A stretch of DNA of 9,786 nucleotides. Origin: Candidatus Methanoperedentaceae archaeon. GTDB lineage: Archaea > Halobacteriota > Methanosarcinia > Methanosarcinales > Methanoperedenaceae. Shown here in pieces: positions 1 to 7,078 of this stretch. Below the pieces are notes generated by a model. The model saw nothing but the letters and a program-made list of their open reading frames with translations, ran no database searches and was not told where the DNA came from. The translations under genes and the position numbers were made by a program. The stretch is taken from the NCBI GenBank assembly GCA_027371625.1, contig DAHXMQ010000412.1, positions 1 to 9,786 of the forward strand, read 5' to 3'. Within the stretch, counting starts at the first letter, position 1, and each line of letters opens with the position of its first letter.

Positions 1-33
1 GCGGTCAAAAAAGAAATTGAAGAAGTTGCTTGC
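1..33 (+). repeat. Left arm of 33-bp inverted repeat at window edge
   Basis: Bases 1-33 are the reverse complement of 712-744 with one mismatch (base 29 against 716); the first 28 bases match exactly. The match reaches base 1, so the arm may be longer outside the window. In this arm the sequence is antisense to the end of the partial GT2 gene; read on the plus strand it spells the C-terminus of the GT4 enzyme (AVKKEIEEV). Confidence 0.85.
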
Positions 34-705
34 ATAACCTCCTGTCCCACCATGCATGTGATAAACCACCGCCTTTGGAACATACAGACACTTCCAGCCT
101 GCGAGTCTTCCCCGAAACGCAAGGTCTGCATCTTCCATATATGCATAAAAATCCTCATCAAGTAATCCAACCTCTTCAAGCATGGCTTTTCGATAAATAG
201 CAGCGCCTGCGCACGGACCAAATACTTCCTCGACAGATTCGTACTGTCCATCGTCACGCTCGAACATACCTCTATCCCAGCAGGCTCCGCTTCTTGAAAT
301 GCATATACCTGTAGAATTTATGAATCCGGGATTCTTCATAAAAAGCATCTTGGATGCACACATCCCTGTATTTTCTCTTGAAGTTATAGCTTTTACAAGT
401 TCTTCTAACCATCGGGTGGAGACCTCAGTATCATTGTTCAACGTCGCTATCAGTTCCCCGTTCGCAGCATTTATCCCGATATTAATCCCTTTTGCAAATC
501 CTGCATTTTGTTCGTTAGCAATTATCTTAACGGACGGGAATTCCTTCCTTAAATAATCTATGGAGTTGTCGCTTGATGCATTATCCACAAGAATGATTTC
601 AACGTCGTGATACGATTGAGCCAGCAGGGAAGAAAGACATTTCTCTAAAAATGCCCTGCCATTATAATTTACAATTATAACCGAAACCAGAGGGGCATTT
701 TCCAT
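1..705 (-). CDS. GT2 glycosyltransferase (rhamnosyltransferase-like), 3' end cut by window edge
   Basis: Family 2 (GT-A fold) glycosyltransferase, expected to use a nucleotide-activated sugar at the cytoplasmic face of the membrane. 235 codons are visible and the frame is still open at base 1. Residues 7-16 (VSVIIVNYNG) are the N-terminal beta-strand motif, 40-48 is VDNASSDNS, 67-75 is NAGFAKGIN, and 90-95 (NNDTEV) occupies the metal-binding DxD position. 164-171 (GPCAGAAI) precedes EDADL at 191-195, which contains the likely catalytic base. This order fits the WbbL/rhamnosyltransferase-like branch, but the sugar cannot be predicted. The start ATG lies 3 bases after the stop of the upstream GT4 gene, so it is co-transcribed with it. 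The last 11 visible residues (225-235) lie in a sequence repeated inverted at 712-744, so the extreme visible C-terminus could be an assembly or recombination junction. It still resembles the S..F.....R pattern seen at this place in GT2 enzymes. Confidence 0.9.
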   Translation of the reverse strand, partial: MENAPLVSVIIVNYNGRAFLEKCLSSLLAQSYHDVEIILVDNASSDNSIDYLRKEFPSVKIIANEQNAGFAKGINIGINAANGELIATLNNDTEVSTRWLEELVKAITSRENTGMCASKMLFMKNPGFINSTGICISRSGACWDRGMFERDDGQYESVEEVFGPCAGAAIYRKAMLEEVGLLDEDFYAYMEDADLAFRGRLAGWKCLYVPKAVVYHMHGGTGGYASNFFNFFFDR

Positions 706-708
706 ATT

Positions 709-1794
709 TTAGCAACCAACTTCTTCAATTTCTTTTTTGACCGCGTTCAGAAAGATAGGGATGTCGAATTTCCTTGACTGTTCGATACATTTTTCTTTAT
801 ACTTAAATGGTGTTCTGGAAACAATATTTATGGCATTAACAATCTCGGATATAGCAGGAGTAACAAGTAATCCTGTTGAGCCGTCCACTACGGTTTCTAA
901 ACATCCACCTTCTGTCATACAAACAACCGGCTTTCCCGAAGCCATAGCCTCGACAGGCGTCATCCCGAAATCCTCTTCAATAGATGTAGTTATGAATCCT
1001 TTGCAGCGGGCGTAAAGTTGTATTAATTCTTCCTCCTGTACTGTGCCAAGCAATTTCACGTTTTCAGGTAGATTTTTCTTTAGCATAGTTGCGTATGCAG
1101 ATGCATGATCAGCCTCGGCATATCCACCTACTATTAGTAATCGTTCCTCTGATAATTGCCTGAAAGCTTCGATCTGTAATTCCACACGCTTTTCAGGATA
1201 CAAGCGATTTACAGATAGCCAGAAATCCCCGTAATATTCAAATCTGAATCTGGATACATCGACGGGGGGATAAATTACCTTCGAAGTTCTGTTCAAATAT
1301 TTTTTAATTCGTTTTTGGGTGCTGATAGAATTAGCTACGATTCGACAAACATTGGTCATATAATATTCATAAAGCTGTTTATACAATTTCACCCAGAGCC
1401 TGAACAGCATGGAATTGAAAAATGACTGTCTCTCCAGAAAAACATCGTTTAGATCATAAAACACCCTTACTGGCGTATGGCAGTATAACAAATTTGGCTT
1501 ATGCTTTCTTGCAGCGAAATGCGCCCAGTTGCCTGAGAATATAAAAAAATCATACTTCTTCGAGAAGTCGCACAGTGCAAATTTTAAAGATGCAGATATC
1601 TGCTTGAGAGGGGGAAGCTTAATCGTCTTGCCGATGCTTATGATGGTAACATCCTCAAACCCCATCTTTTTAACAGAATCCGCATCTATATCTGTGGTTA
1701 TCACATCCGCGCCAAGCCCACGGGCAAGGGTAAGCACCAGCTTCTCGCCGCCACCGATTGCTCCGATGTAGTCATGGAAGATTGCGATTTTCAT
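709..1794 (-). CDS. GT4 family glycosyltransferase (361 aa)
   Basis: GT-B fold, retaining glycosyltransferase of family 4, acting in the cytoplasm on a growing lipid-linked or surface glycan. The N-terminal acceptor domain begins MKIAIFHDYIGAIGGGEK, with the glycine-rich GGGEK loop at 14-18. A linker near 174-180 (IYPPVDV) leads to the donor domain. Residues 194-204 (SVNRLYPEKRV) supply the Arg/Lys pair that contacts the donor phosphates. The EX7E signature is E274...E282 in EEDFGMTPVEAM, followed by GKPVV. Full length (361 residues) is normal for the family. It starts 6 bases after the preceding GT4 stop and ends 3 bases before the GT2 start, so it sits mid-operon. The final 11 codons are part of an inverted repeat with the window start. 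It resembles mannosyltransferases of polysaccharide clusters, but the donor and linkage are not readable from the sequence. Confidence 0.93.
   Translation of the reverse strand: MKIAIFHDYIGAIGGGEKLVLTLARGLGADVITTDIDADSVKKMGFEDVTIISIGKTIKLPPLKQISASLKFALCDFSKKYDFFIFSGNWAHFAARKHKPNLLYCHTPVRVFYDLNDVFLERQSFFNSMLFRLWVKLYKQLYEYYMTNVCRIVANSISTQKRIKKYLNRTSKVIYPPVDVSRFRFEYYGDFWLSVNRLYPEKRVELQIEAFRQLSEERLLIVGGYAEADHASAYATMLKKNLPENVKLLGTVQEEELIQLYARCKGFITTSIEEDFGMTPVEAMASGKPVVCMTEGGCLETVVDGSTGLLVTPAISEIVNAINIVSRTPFKYKEKCIEQSRKFDIPIFLNAVKKEIEEVGC
712..744 (-). repeat. Right arm of 33-bp inverted repeat, in the 3' end of a GT4 gene
   Basis: This arm covers the last 11 codons of the 361-residue GT4 gene (AVKKEIEEVGC). 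It matches the reverse complement of bases 1-33 at 32 of 33 positions. 678 bases separate the arms, holding nearly all of the visible GT2 gene. Confidence 0.85.
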
Positions 1795-1800
1795 TTATGC

Positions 1801-2949
1801 TTATGCTCTCTCCGATTTTAATAAATGTTCTTCGTATATGAATGATGCCTGCCTTGCTATCCTGTCCCAATCGTATTTTTGCGCAGCATTCATGGCAGAA
1901 GCAGCCATCTTTTCACGAAGTGCATCATTTCCAAGTAATGAGCGTACAGCATTGCCAAGTTCCTCTGCATCAAGGTTCACCACAAAACCTGTTTTTTCGC
2001 TAACAAGCGAAGATGCGGCATTTAGTTCTCCTTTGACCGTGATAACAGGAATCCCGCACGCAAACGCCTCGATTACTACCATACCAAACCCTTCGCGGGT
2101 AGAAGGCAGCGCAAGTATTTTTGAAGACTTTATACGAGCTATTACCTCCTCATATGTCAAGAACCCGAAAAACCTAACATTATCCATGAGCCCGCGCTCA
2201 GCAACAAGTCCGAAAAGCCGCTCCTTCTCAGGTCCATCGCCTATAATGTGGCATTTTACATCGGGCAGCGCATCTTTCACACAGCACACGGCTTCGAGCA
2301 GTACATCCACATTCTTTTCCCTGATAAGCCTCCCCGCGAATAATATATCGCATTTATCAGGCGATGGCGGTATATTGCCAATTTTTCCAATATCAATACC
2401 ATTTGGCACGATATGGATATTTTCGCTTTTAACCCCAAGTGATACCAGATTCTTTTTTGTCAGGGGAGATACCACGATTGACGTTTGCGTTAATTTCGAT
2501 GCTGTAAATTCCACAAGCTTACCAAAAAAACCGCGCCATCCCATGTATTCATACCAGTAATTCCCCCACACCTCATGCCAGGTGATTATCATAGGGTTTC
2601 TCCTGAGAGCCGATACCAGTTTTGCAGTAAAACATGAAAAATATGGAAAAGCGCTGACATCAATCACATCATACCTATCTCGAATCAGATGTGGGAGGAG
2701 TTTAATTGCAAATATTAATGCCTCAGGGATGGAGCGCCTTCCATTTACGTACAATTTCATAGGCTTGCAAACACCGTGTAACGCCATACCTTCATTCTCC
2801 ATCATAGCGGTGCCGTTCCACCACTTGACCCCAAAAACATGCACTTCATTCTCATTCTCTGCCAGTCTTTTTCCCAGTTCATATATTCGCTTCTCAGCAC
2901 CTCCTTTTACCCAGGGATAAACCGCATCATAAACAAAGGCAATTTTCAT
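1801..2949 (-). CDS. GT4 family glycosyltransferase (382 aa), PimA/WcaI-like
   Basis: Second GT-B family 4 glycosyltransferase of the operon. The N-terminus MKIAFVYDAVYPWVKGGAEK carries the KGGAEK acceptor-side loop at 15-20. HEVWGN at 125-130 is in the usual acceptor-binding region, and VPNGID at 181-186 marks the domain linker. FAGRLIREKNV at 204-214 is the donor-phosphate R/K motif, IIGDGPEKERL at 235-245 is typical of the family, and the EX7E pair is E286...E294 in REGFGMVVIEAF. The ATG overlaps the stop of the upstream GT2 gene by four bases (ATGA, 2946-2949), which implies translational coupling. An AGGA lies 7 bases before the start. No membrane helix or signal peptide is apparent. It most likely adds one sugar to the AglB glycan donor; the sugar is unknown. 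Confidence 0.94.
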   Translation of the reverse strand: MKIAFVYDAVYPWVKGGAEKRIYELGKRLAENENEVHVFGVKWWNGTAMMENEGMALHGVCKPMKLYVNGRRSIPEALIFAIKLLPHLIRDRYDVIDVSAFPYFSCFTAKLVSALRRNPMIITWHEVWGNYWYEYMGWRGFFGKLVEFTASKLTQTSIVVSPLTKKNLVSLGVKSENIHIVPNGIDIGKIGNIPPSPDKCDILFAGRLIREKNVDVLLEAVCCVKDALPDVKCHIIGDGPEKERLFGLVAERGLMDNVRFFGFLTYEEVIARIKSSKILALPSTREGFGMVVIEAFACGIPVITVKGELNAASSLVSEKTGFVVNLDAEELGNAVRSLLGNDALREKMAASAMNAAQKYDWDRIARQASFIYEEHLLKSERA

Positions 2950-4079
2950 TTGTTATCCTTTTTTTCCAGCATGAAAATGCTGATTATGAGTGCTGAAAAG
3001 ATGAGCTGGATGCCCAGTGCAGCAAGCACCAGAGAAATCACTGCATTCCCCACTTCTGAAAGGGAACCATATCCTGAGGAGATCCATTTAAATAGTATAT
3101 TTGAGCCCAGAACTATCCCTGCGAAGAACAACAATAACCCGAGCACAAGCCCGAATTCAAGAGAATGATAATTCAGGATTTTTGCTGTCAATCCGTCGTT
3201 TTCTATTTTATTATGGATTATCCCATAAACATTCATGTAACTGCCCGTGGCTATCATCTGCGTTCCTATTATCGCAAGCATGCTTCCTAAGATAAAGGAG
3301 TGCAGGCTGGTTGTTTCCACGTTTCCATGCAGCCGCAGTTCAAGGGTCATAAATGCGCCGAGTGCGAATAATAACAAACCCGGAACGTAGAAAAAAGGCG
3401 TTGGATTATAAAGCATCATGAACCTCAGGTGCCGCCATCCATCACCCCACGAGTGGAGCTTGGAAGGTGTCTGTCTTGGATAATAGGTTATAGGCACCTC
3501 GGTTATCCTGAGTTTTTTCCTTGCAGCTTCGATGATCATTTCGCTTGCGAATTCCATCCCTTCGCTTTTCATATCAAGCTTTTCATAAGCATCCTTTTTT
3601 ATGGCACGCATACCGCAATGAGCGTCGCTCAGCTTTGTTTTAAAAAGCAGGTTAAGTGTTCTTGTCAGAACAGGGTTACCGATATGTCTATGCAGCCACG
3701 GCATCGAGTTCTTTTTGATTTCCCCTTTTAATCGTGTGCCCATGACGAAGTCGGCTTCGTTAGAGAGCAGAGGCTTTAATAACCCTGGTATCTCCCTGAG
3801 GTCATAGGTATCATCTGCATCGGCTAATATAAGATATGTTCCTCTTGCATGCCTGATACCTTCAAGGTATGCGCTGCCGTATCCGGTTTTTCTGGAAATT
3901 ATAATTTTAGCCCCCATCTTTTCTGCGATTTCCCTTGAATTATCCGTGGAATTATCCGATACTATTATCTCCTCTTCCAGTCCTTCCTGCCTTAAGGTTG
4001 AAATGGCTTTATCAATAACGACGCCGATTGTTCTTTCCTCGTTCATGCAGGGGATTATGACAGATACAAGACTCATCAT
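2946..4079 (-). CDS. GT2 polyprenyl-phosphate glycosyltransferase (DPM/DPG synthase-like) with four C-terminal TM helices
   Basis: Resembles dolichyl-phosphate mannose/glucose synthases, which move a sugar from a nucleotide onto dolichyl phosphate. Numbered from the ATG at 4079: VSVIIPCMNEERT at 5-17, SDNSTDNS at 41-48, KTGYGSAYLEGI at 64-75, and the catalytic metal motif LADADDTYD at 85-93. GTRLKGEIKKNSMPW (114-128) and SDAHCGMRAI (151-160) are characteristic of this branch. Four hydrophobic stretches follow at about 229-249, 261-283, 307-332 and 343-371, so the catalytic domain is membrane-anchored. The frame stays open upstream to a TTG at 4085, which gives two extra residues. I prefer an ATG (4079 or 4076), with AGGA 10-15 bases upstream. 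It lies 37 bases after aglB and overlaps the next GT4 gene by 4 bases. It may charge the dolichol carrier or add an internal sugar. Confidence 0.92.
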   Translation of the reverse strand: MMSLVSVIIPCMNEERTIGVVIDKAISTLRQEGLEEEIIVSDNSTDNSREIAEKMGAKIIISRKTGYGSAYLEGIRHARGTYLILADADDTYDLREIPGLLKPLLSNEADFVMGTRLKGEIKKNSMPWLHRHIGNPVLTRTLNLLFKTKLSDAHCGMRAIKKDAYEKLDMKSEGMEFASEMIIEAARKKLRITEVPITYYPRQTPSKLHSWGDGWRHLRFMMLYNPTPFFYVPGLLLFALGAFMTLELRLHGNVETTSLHSFILGSMLAIIGTQMIATGSYMNVYGIIHNKIENDGLTAKILNYHSLEFGLVLGLLLFFAGIVLGSNILFKWISSGYGSLSEVGNAVISLVLAALGIQLIFSALIISIFMLEKKDNK

Positions 4080-4116
4080 GCCCAAGATGTCCTGATGTCT
4101 AAAAACCTTTTCTGCT

Positions 4117-6507
4117 TTATGTTAAATCTACCTTGAGTATTCTCCCATCCAGCACATCCTGTTCGGTGACTGCTACCATTTTTGATTCATTGCCGTTCTG
4201 GATAAGATAATCACCAATCGCTCTTGTGCCGTATGTGCTTCCAGTAGTGGAGTAAGGGACTTTTAGCTCATAACTCCCGTTCACTGCAACTGCTCGCTGT
4301 ACATAAACAAACTTTCTTCCCTGGTTTGTTGTGACATTCAATGTTACTTTAACCTCACCATCGCCTGCGCGCCCTTTGAGCGTAGCTCCTTTCACATACT
4401 CAAAAATTTTCACGTATTTAATATCGGGGGTTCTGATGGCAGAGGTGTTTGATTCGTATATCAGACGGTAATTACCTAAACCCGCACCTCCATCAAAAAC
4501 ATGTAATAATACGTCACCATTAAAAACGTAAAGTTGTGAGCTACCATCAAAAACCTGAAGCTGCGATAACATCGTATCGAAGAATTTCTTATCTTCACAA
4601 TCTTGGCTGTTTATAGGTGGTATGTCAGAAGGGCGAGCGAAGAAGCAATTTGTTTCCCCTTGCTTAATTCCATAATAATCCTCTGGATTTTTGCCTGCAA
4701 GCATTGCTATCGAGCTGAATTTCAATTTAAGCATCTGCGCATCCGTTACTATAAAACGAACCTTCCTTTTGTCGAGTATATCATTCGCAACTTTTTCGTC
4801 AGGCGTTATTAAAAAGTGAGCGGCGTCATCGATACCGGTCTGGAAATTGTTTGACACCACAGGTCGCTGGGAGAGATATAAAATCCAGTTGCCATAATCC
4901 CACCAGCTCATAATACCATATTCAGCAGGCTTATCGGGGTTATAAAAATAACTTGTGGGGGGGGAATTGTCCTTCAGCCATGTAAACGAATCCCTCAGGT
5001 CCTTATCTGGGGCTGCAACGCCTTCTGCATAGTATTTTATGATGGGGAAATTTGGGGCGGCGAGAATGAAAACCAGTGCTATTCCGGCTATCAGTCTCTT
5101 ATTGGTTTGATTATGTTTTTGCTGCTTTTTTCGTTTTTTCCTGGAAGTTTTTGCTTCTATTTTCTGTACGCTCTCGAATTGTTTTGTCGCAGCTATGATA
5201 AAATATGCCGAGAATATTGCAACATTTACCGCAAACAAATAGATAAACCGCCTCTGTAGAAGCGTAAGCACAAGCACAATCAATGTCCAGACAATTAAAA
5301 ATACTGCCTTAAATGGATATTTTTCCTTTATGGTTTTATAGATAAAATACGCAAAAGAAATTAAAGCGATGAAAAAGCTGAGGGTAAAGGCTCGCCAGAC
5401 AGGACCGAAAGTAAATCCGCCTGCTGGATTACTAAAAAGCGGCAGCGCTTCCTCTATTGTAGAAAGTATCCCTCCTCCCAGAAGATACTGTATCCCGCCC
5501 GTTAGGGACTGATAAAACTGGGGGAAAAAAATTCCAAGGGAAAAGACTGCTGCGAAAAGAATGAAAAATAATAACAGCAGGTGGTACCACCATTTCTTGA
5601 ACTGCAATCGTTGCATTACCCCAAGCAGCACGCATAGGAAAAAAAATACTGCAAGGAATCCGGCGTGGAAGAGGGAGGGCAAATAGGAATTAAAAATGCC
5701 AAATCCCATGCCCTGGGATATAGCGACAGGTGTTATTATCAACAGGGAAACGAGAAATGCCGTAGCTCCTGTCATAATAAGGTAATCAGAACTGCGTCCC
5801 GATTTCCTGTCTATTATGAATTGGATAAGGATGTATATTCCTATGAGCCCTATAAAAATAGCTGAGCCTTCCCATGTGAACATTGAGATTGCCAATGCGA
5901 TACCAGCAAGCGCGGGATACAATAAATTCTTTATTTTAAAATTGCCAAGGGATATATTTTGCGAACGCTCCAAGGCAATAATAAATAGCAGATAATCTGC
6001 CGTAGAAACTAACGTTTCTGCTACATGGTGGTCTGCGTATCCAAGAAATGAAACATACACAAAGGCAGGGGTTATTGCAAAGATGCCCGCGCTTATCAAT
6101 CCCACACGCCAATCAAAGAGTTTTTCTGTAATCAGGAATACGAGATAGACCGTAAATACCCCGAGAAGTAGCGGGACAACTGCTGCCGTTGCCTCTATTG
6201 TATAGAATGAAGGGCTTCCCAATCCTATTACAAGCGCAATAAAGGCAGTAAGCTCATCGTACAGCGGAGCCCAGCCGATATGTGCTCCATAAGGGAAGTT
6301 GATGTATGAGTCAAACGATAAGGTAGCGGGAAAATGGGCAACCGTGGCTAGTATGCGCCTTGCGTGATAATACGTATCAGCTCCCAATAAGGTTACGCTA
6401 CCATTGGAAAAAACAACAGGAAAAACCCACAGCCGCACGAAGAGCGCAAGAAGCAATATCAAGATCAGGAATTTATTTTTGTTTTTTTCTACGAAAAGCG
6501 TGCTCAT
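4117..6507 (-). CDS. aglB: Archaeal oligosaccharyltransferase AglB (STT3 family)
   Basis: Integral membrane enzyme that transfers a dolichol-linked glycan to Asn in N-x-S/T sequons on the outer membrane face. 796 residues: multiple TM helices up to about 440 and from 471-489, then an extracellular globular domain. The catalytic motifs are in order. GADTYYHAR (42-50) is the first acidic motif with D44. GYADHHVAE (156-164) is the second, with D159 and E164. TIEE (350-353) is the archaeal TIxE sequon-positioning motif. R419/R420 lie in the late-TM LQRRF segment. WWDYG (535-539) is the sequon-binding signature. DAQMLKLKFSSIAMLAG (589-605) resembles the DK/MI-type helix. A very basic cytoplasmic linker (456-470) precedes the last helix. 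The C-terminal region has a short beta-rich domain (about 700-796). An in-frame TAG just upstream fixes the start near 6507. First gene of the minus-strand glycosylation operon. Unusual: a three-copy 9-residue repeat at about 648-674 and a run of eight C on the coding strand (4957-4964). Confidence 0.96.
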   Translation of the reverse strand: MSTLFVEKNKNKFLILILLLALFVRLWVFPVVFSNGSVTLLGADTYYHARRILATVAHFPATLSFDSYINFPYGAHIGWAPLYDELTAFIALVIGLGSPSFYTIEATAAVVPLLLGVFTVYLVFLITEKLFDWRVGLISAGIFAITPAFVYVSFLGYADHHVAETLVSTADYLLFIIALERSQNISLGNFKIKNLLYPALAGIALAISMFTWEGSAIFIGLIGIYILIQFIIDRKSGRSSDYLIMTGATAFLVSLLIITPVAISQGMGFGIFNSYLPSLFHAGFLAVFFFLCVLLGVMQRLQFKKWWYHLLLLFFILFAAVFSLGIFFPQFYQSLTGGIQYLLGGGILSTIEEALPLFSNPAGGFTFGPVWRAFTLSFFIALISFAYFIYKTIKEKYPFKAVFLIVWTLIVLVLTLLQRRFIYLFAVNVAIFSAYFIIAATKQFESVQKIEAKTSRKKRKKQQKHNQTNKRLIAGIALVFILAAPNFPIIKYYAEGVAAPDKDLRDSFTWLKDNSPPTSYFYNPDKPAEYGIMSWWDYGNWILYLSQRPVVSNNFQTGIDDAAHFLITPDEKVANDILDKRKVRFIVTDAQMLKLKFSSIAMLAGKNPEDYYGIKQGETNCFFARPSDIPPINSQDCEDKKFFDTMLSQLQVFDGSSQLYVFNGDVLLHVFDGGAGLGNYRLIYESNTSAIRTPDIKYVKIFEYVKGATLKGRAGDGEVKVTLNVTTNQGRKFVYVQRAVAVNGSYELKVPYSTTGSTYGTRAIGDYLIQNGNESKMVAVTEQDVLDGRILKVDLT
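4490..4570 (-). repeat. Three 27-bp imperfect tandem repeats inside aglB
   Basis: The plus-strand cores ccatcaaaaac, ccattaaaaac and ccatcaaaaac begin at 4490, 4517 and 4544, exactly 27 bases apart. They encode a 9-residue repeat with VFDG, VFNG and VFDG at residues 652-655, 661-664 and 670-673. The positions outside the core have diverged, so this is an old in-frame duplication rather than a sequencing stutter. Confidence 0.75.
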
Positions 6508-6534
6508 AACCTGCGAGGTCTAACATCTTATGAG

Positions 6535-6542
6535 TATAAAAG
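6535..6542. promoter_or_regulatory. TATA-like box between divergent aglB and leuD
   Basis: tataaaag on the plus strand (cttttata on the minus strand). Read on the minus strand it lies about 30 bases before the aglB ATG, so transcription would start only a few bases from the codon (leaderless or nearly so). Read on the plus strand it would give leuD a leader of about 25 bases. An alternative plus-strand AT-rich box is at about 6553-6562. Assignment rests on position and sequence only. Confidence 0.45.
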
Positions 6543-6563
6543 CATTTTACCAAAATTATTATG

Positions 6564-6589
6564 CTTGCTGTCAACAATAACCAAGCAAG
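6564..6589 (+). promoter_or_regulatory. Inverted repeat CTTGCT-N14-AGCAAG directly before the leuD start
   Basis: Perfect 6-base arms at 6564-6569 and 6584-6589 with a 14-base spacer; the right arm ends at the base before the leuD ATG. There is no clear Shine-Dalgarno sequence in this gap. It could be an operator half-site pair or an RNA hairpin at the start codon. Six-base arms can occur by chance. Confidence 0.3.
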
Positions 6590-7078
6590 ATGAAAAATGT
6601 CAATAGAATCTCAGGAAGAGTATGGAAATTCGGGGATAACATAGATACCGATGTCATCATTCCGGGAAAATACCTCCGTACCACTGACATGAGCGTGTTC
6701 GCAGCGCATGCGATGGAAGGAATCGACCCCGACTTCTCAAAAAAAGTGAAAAAAGGCGATATAATCGTTGCAGGCAGGAACTTCGGAGCCGGCTCATCGA
6801 GGGAACAGGCACCGCTGGCGCTAAAACATGCAGGCATTTCGTGTGTCGTCGCAGAGTCCTTCGCAAGGATATTCTTCAGGAACGCCATCAATGTTGGCTT
6901 GCCGATTATCGAGGCTAAGATAGACTGCAGGGAAGGGGATATTATCGAAATCGATCTTGAAAAAGGGGTTGTGAAGCATCAGGACAGAACATATCCTGCC
7001 ACACGGCTTCCCGATTTCCTTCTCGAGATACTGGCTGACGGCGGGCTTGTGGGGCACAGGAAAAAGGTAAGCGCATGA
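6590..7078 (+). CDS. leuD: 3-isopropylmalate dehydratase / homoaconitase small subunit (LeuD/HacB)
   Basis: Small (swivel-domain) subunit of an aconitase-family hydro-lyase. It pairs with a large [4Fe-4S] subunit, not in this window, to isomerise isopropylmalate (leucine synthesis) or homocitrate homologues (coenzyme B synthesis). 162 residues is the normal archaeal length. [20 protein letters not shown] (12-31) is the N-terminal signature, [14 protein letters not shown] (62-75) holds the substrate-binding Ser/Arg loop, and [16 protein letters not shown] (90-105) is also diagnostic. The specificity loop reads YLRT (28-31). In Methanocaldococcus jannaschii YLRT is found in the homoaconitase subunit MJ1271, whereas the isopropylmalate enzyme subunit has a YLVY-type loop. 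A HacB role is therefore more likely than a strict LeuD role. Upstream in-frame TAA at 6578 fixes the start. Its stop overlaps the next gene by ATGA. Confidence 0.95.
   Translation: MKNVNRISGRVWKFGDNIDTDVIIPGKYLRTTDMSVFAAHAMEGIDPDFSKKVKKGDIIVAGRNFGAGSSREQAPLALKHAGISCVVAESFARIFFRNAINVGLPIIEAKIDCREGDIIEIDLEKGVVKHQDRTYPATRLPDFLLEILADGGLVGHRKKVSA

Noticed and set aside
1838..2560. Open frame of 240 codons on the plus strand opposite a GT4 gene
   Set aside because: It is antisense to a complete GT4 enzyme with all family motifs; the translation is Ser/Phe/Pro-rich and matches no fold I know.
4080..4085. TTG start for the membrane-anchored GT2 at 4085
   Set aside because: It adds only two residues; ATG codons at 4079 and 4076 place the VSVIIP motif at the normal distance from the N-terminus.
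4957..4964. Run of eight G (eight C on the coding strand) in aglB as a phase-variation site
   Set aside because: The frame is intact and encodes an ordinary Ser-Pro-Pro-Thr; one homopolymer without supporting variation is not enough. A seven-G run at 7569-7575 is similar.
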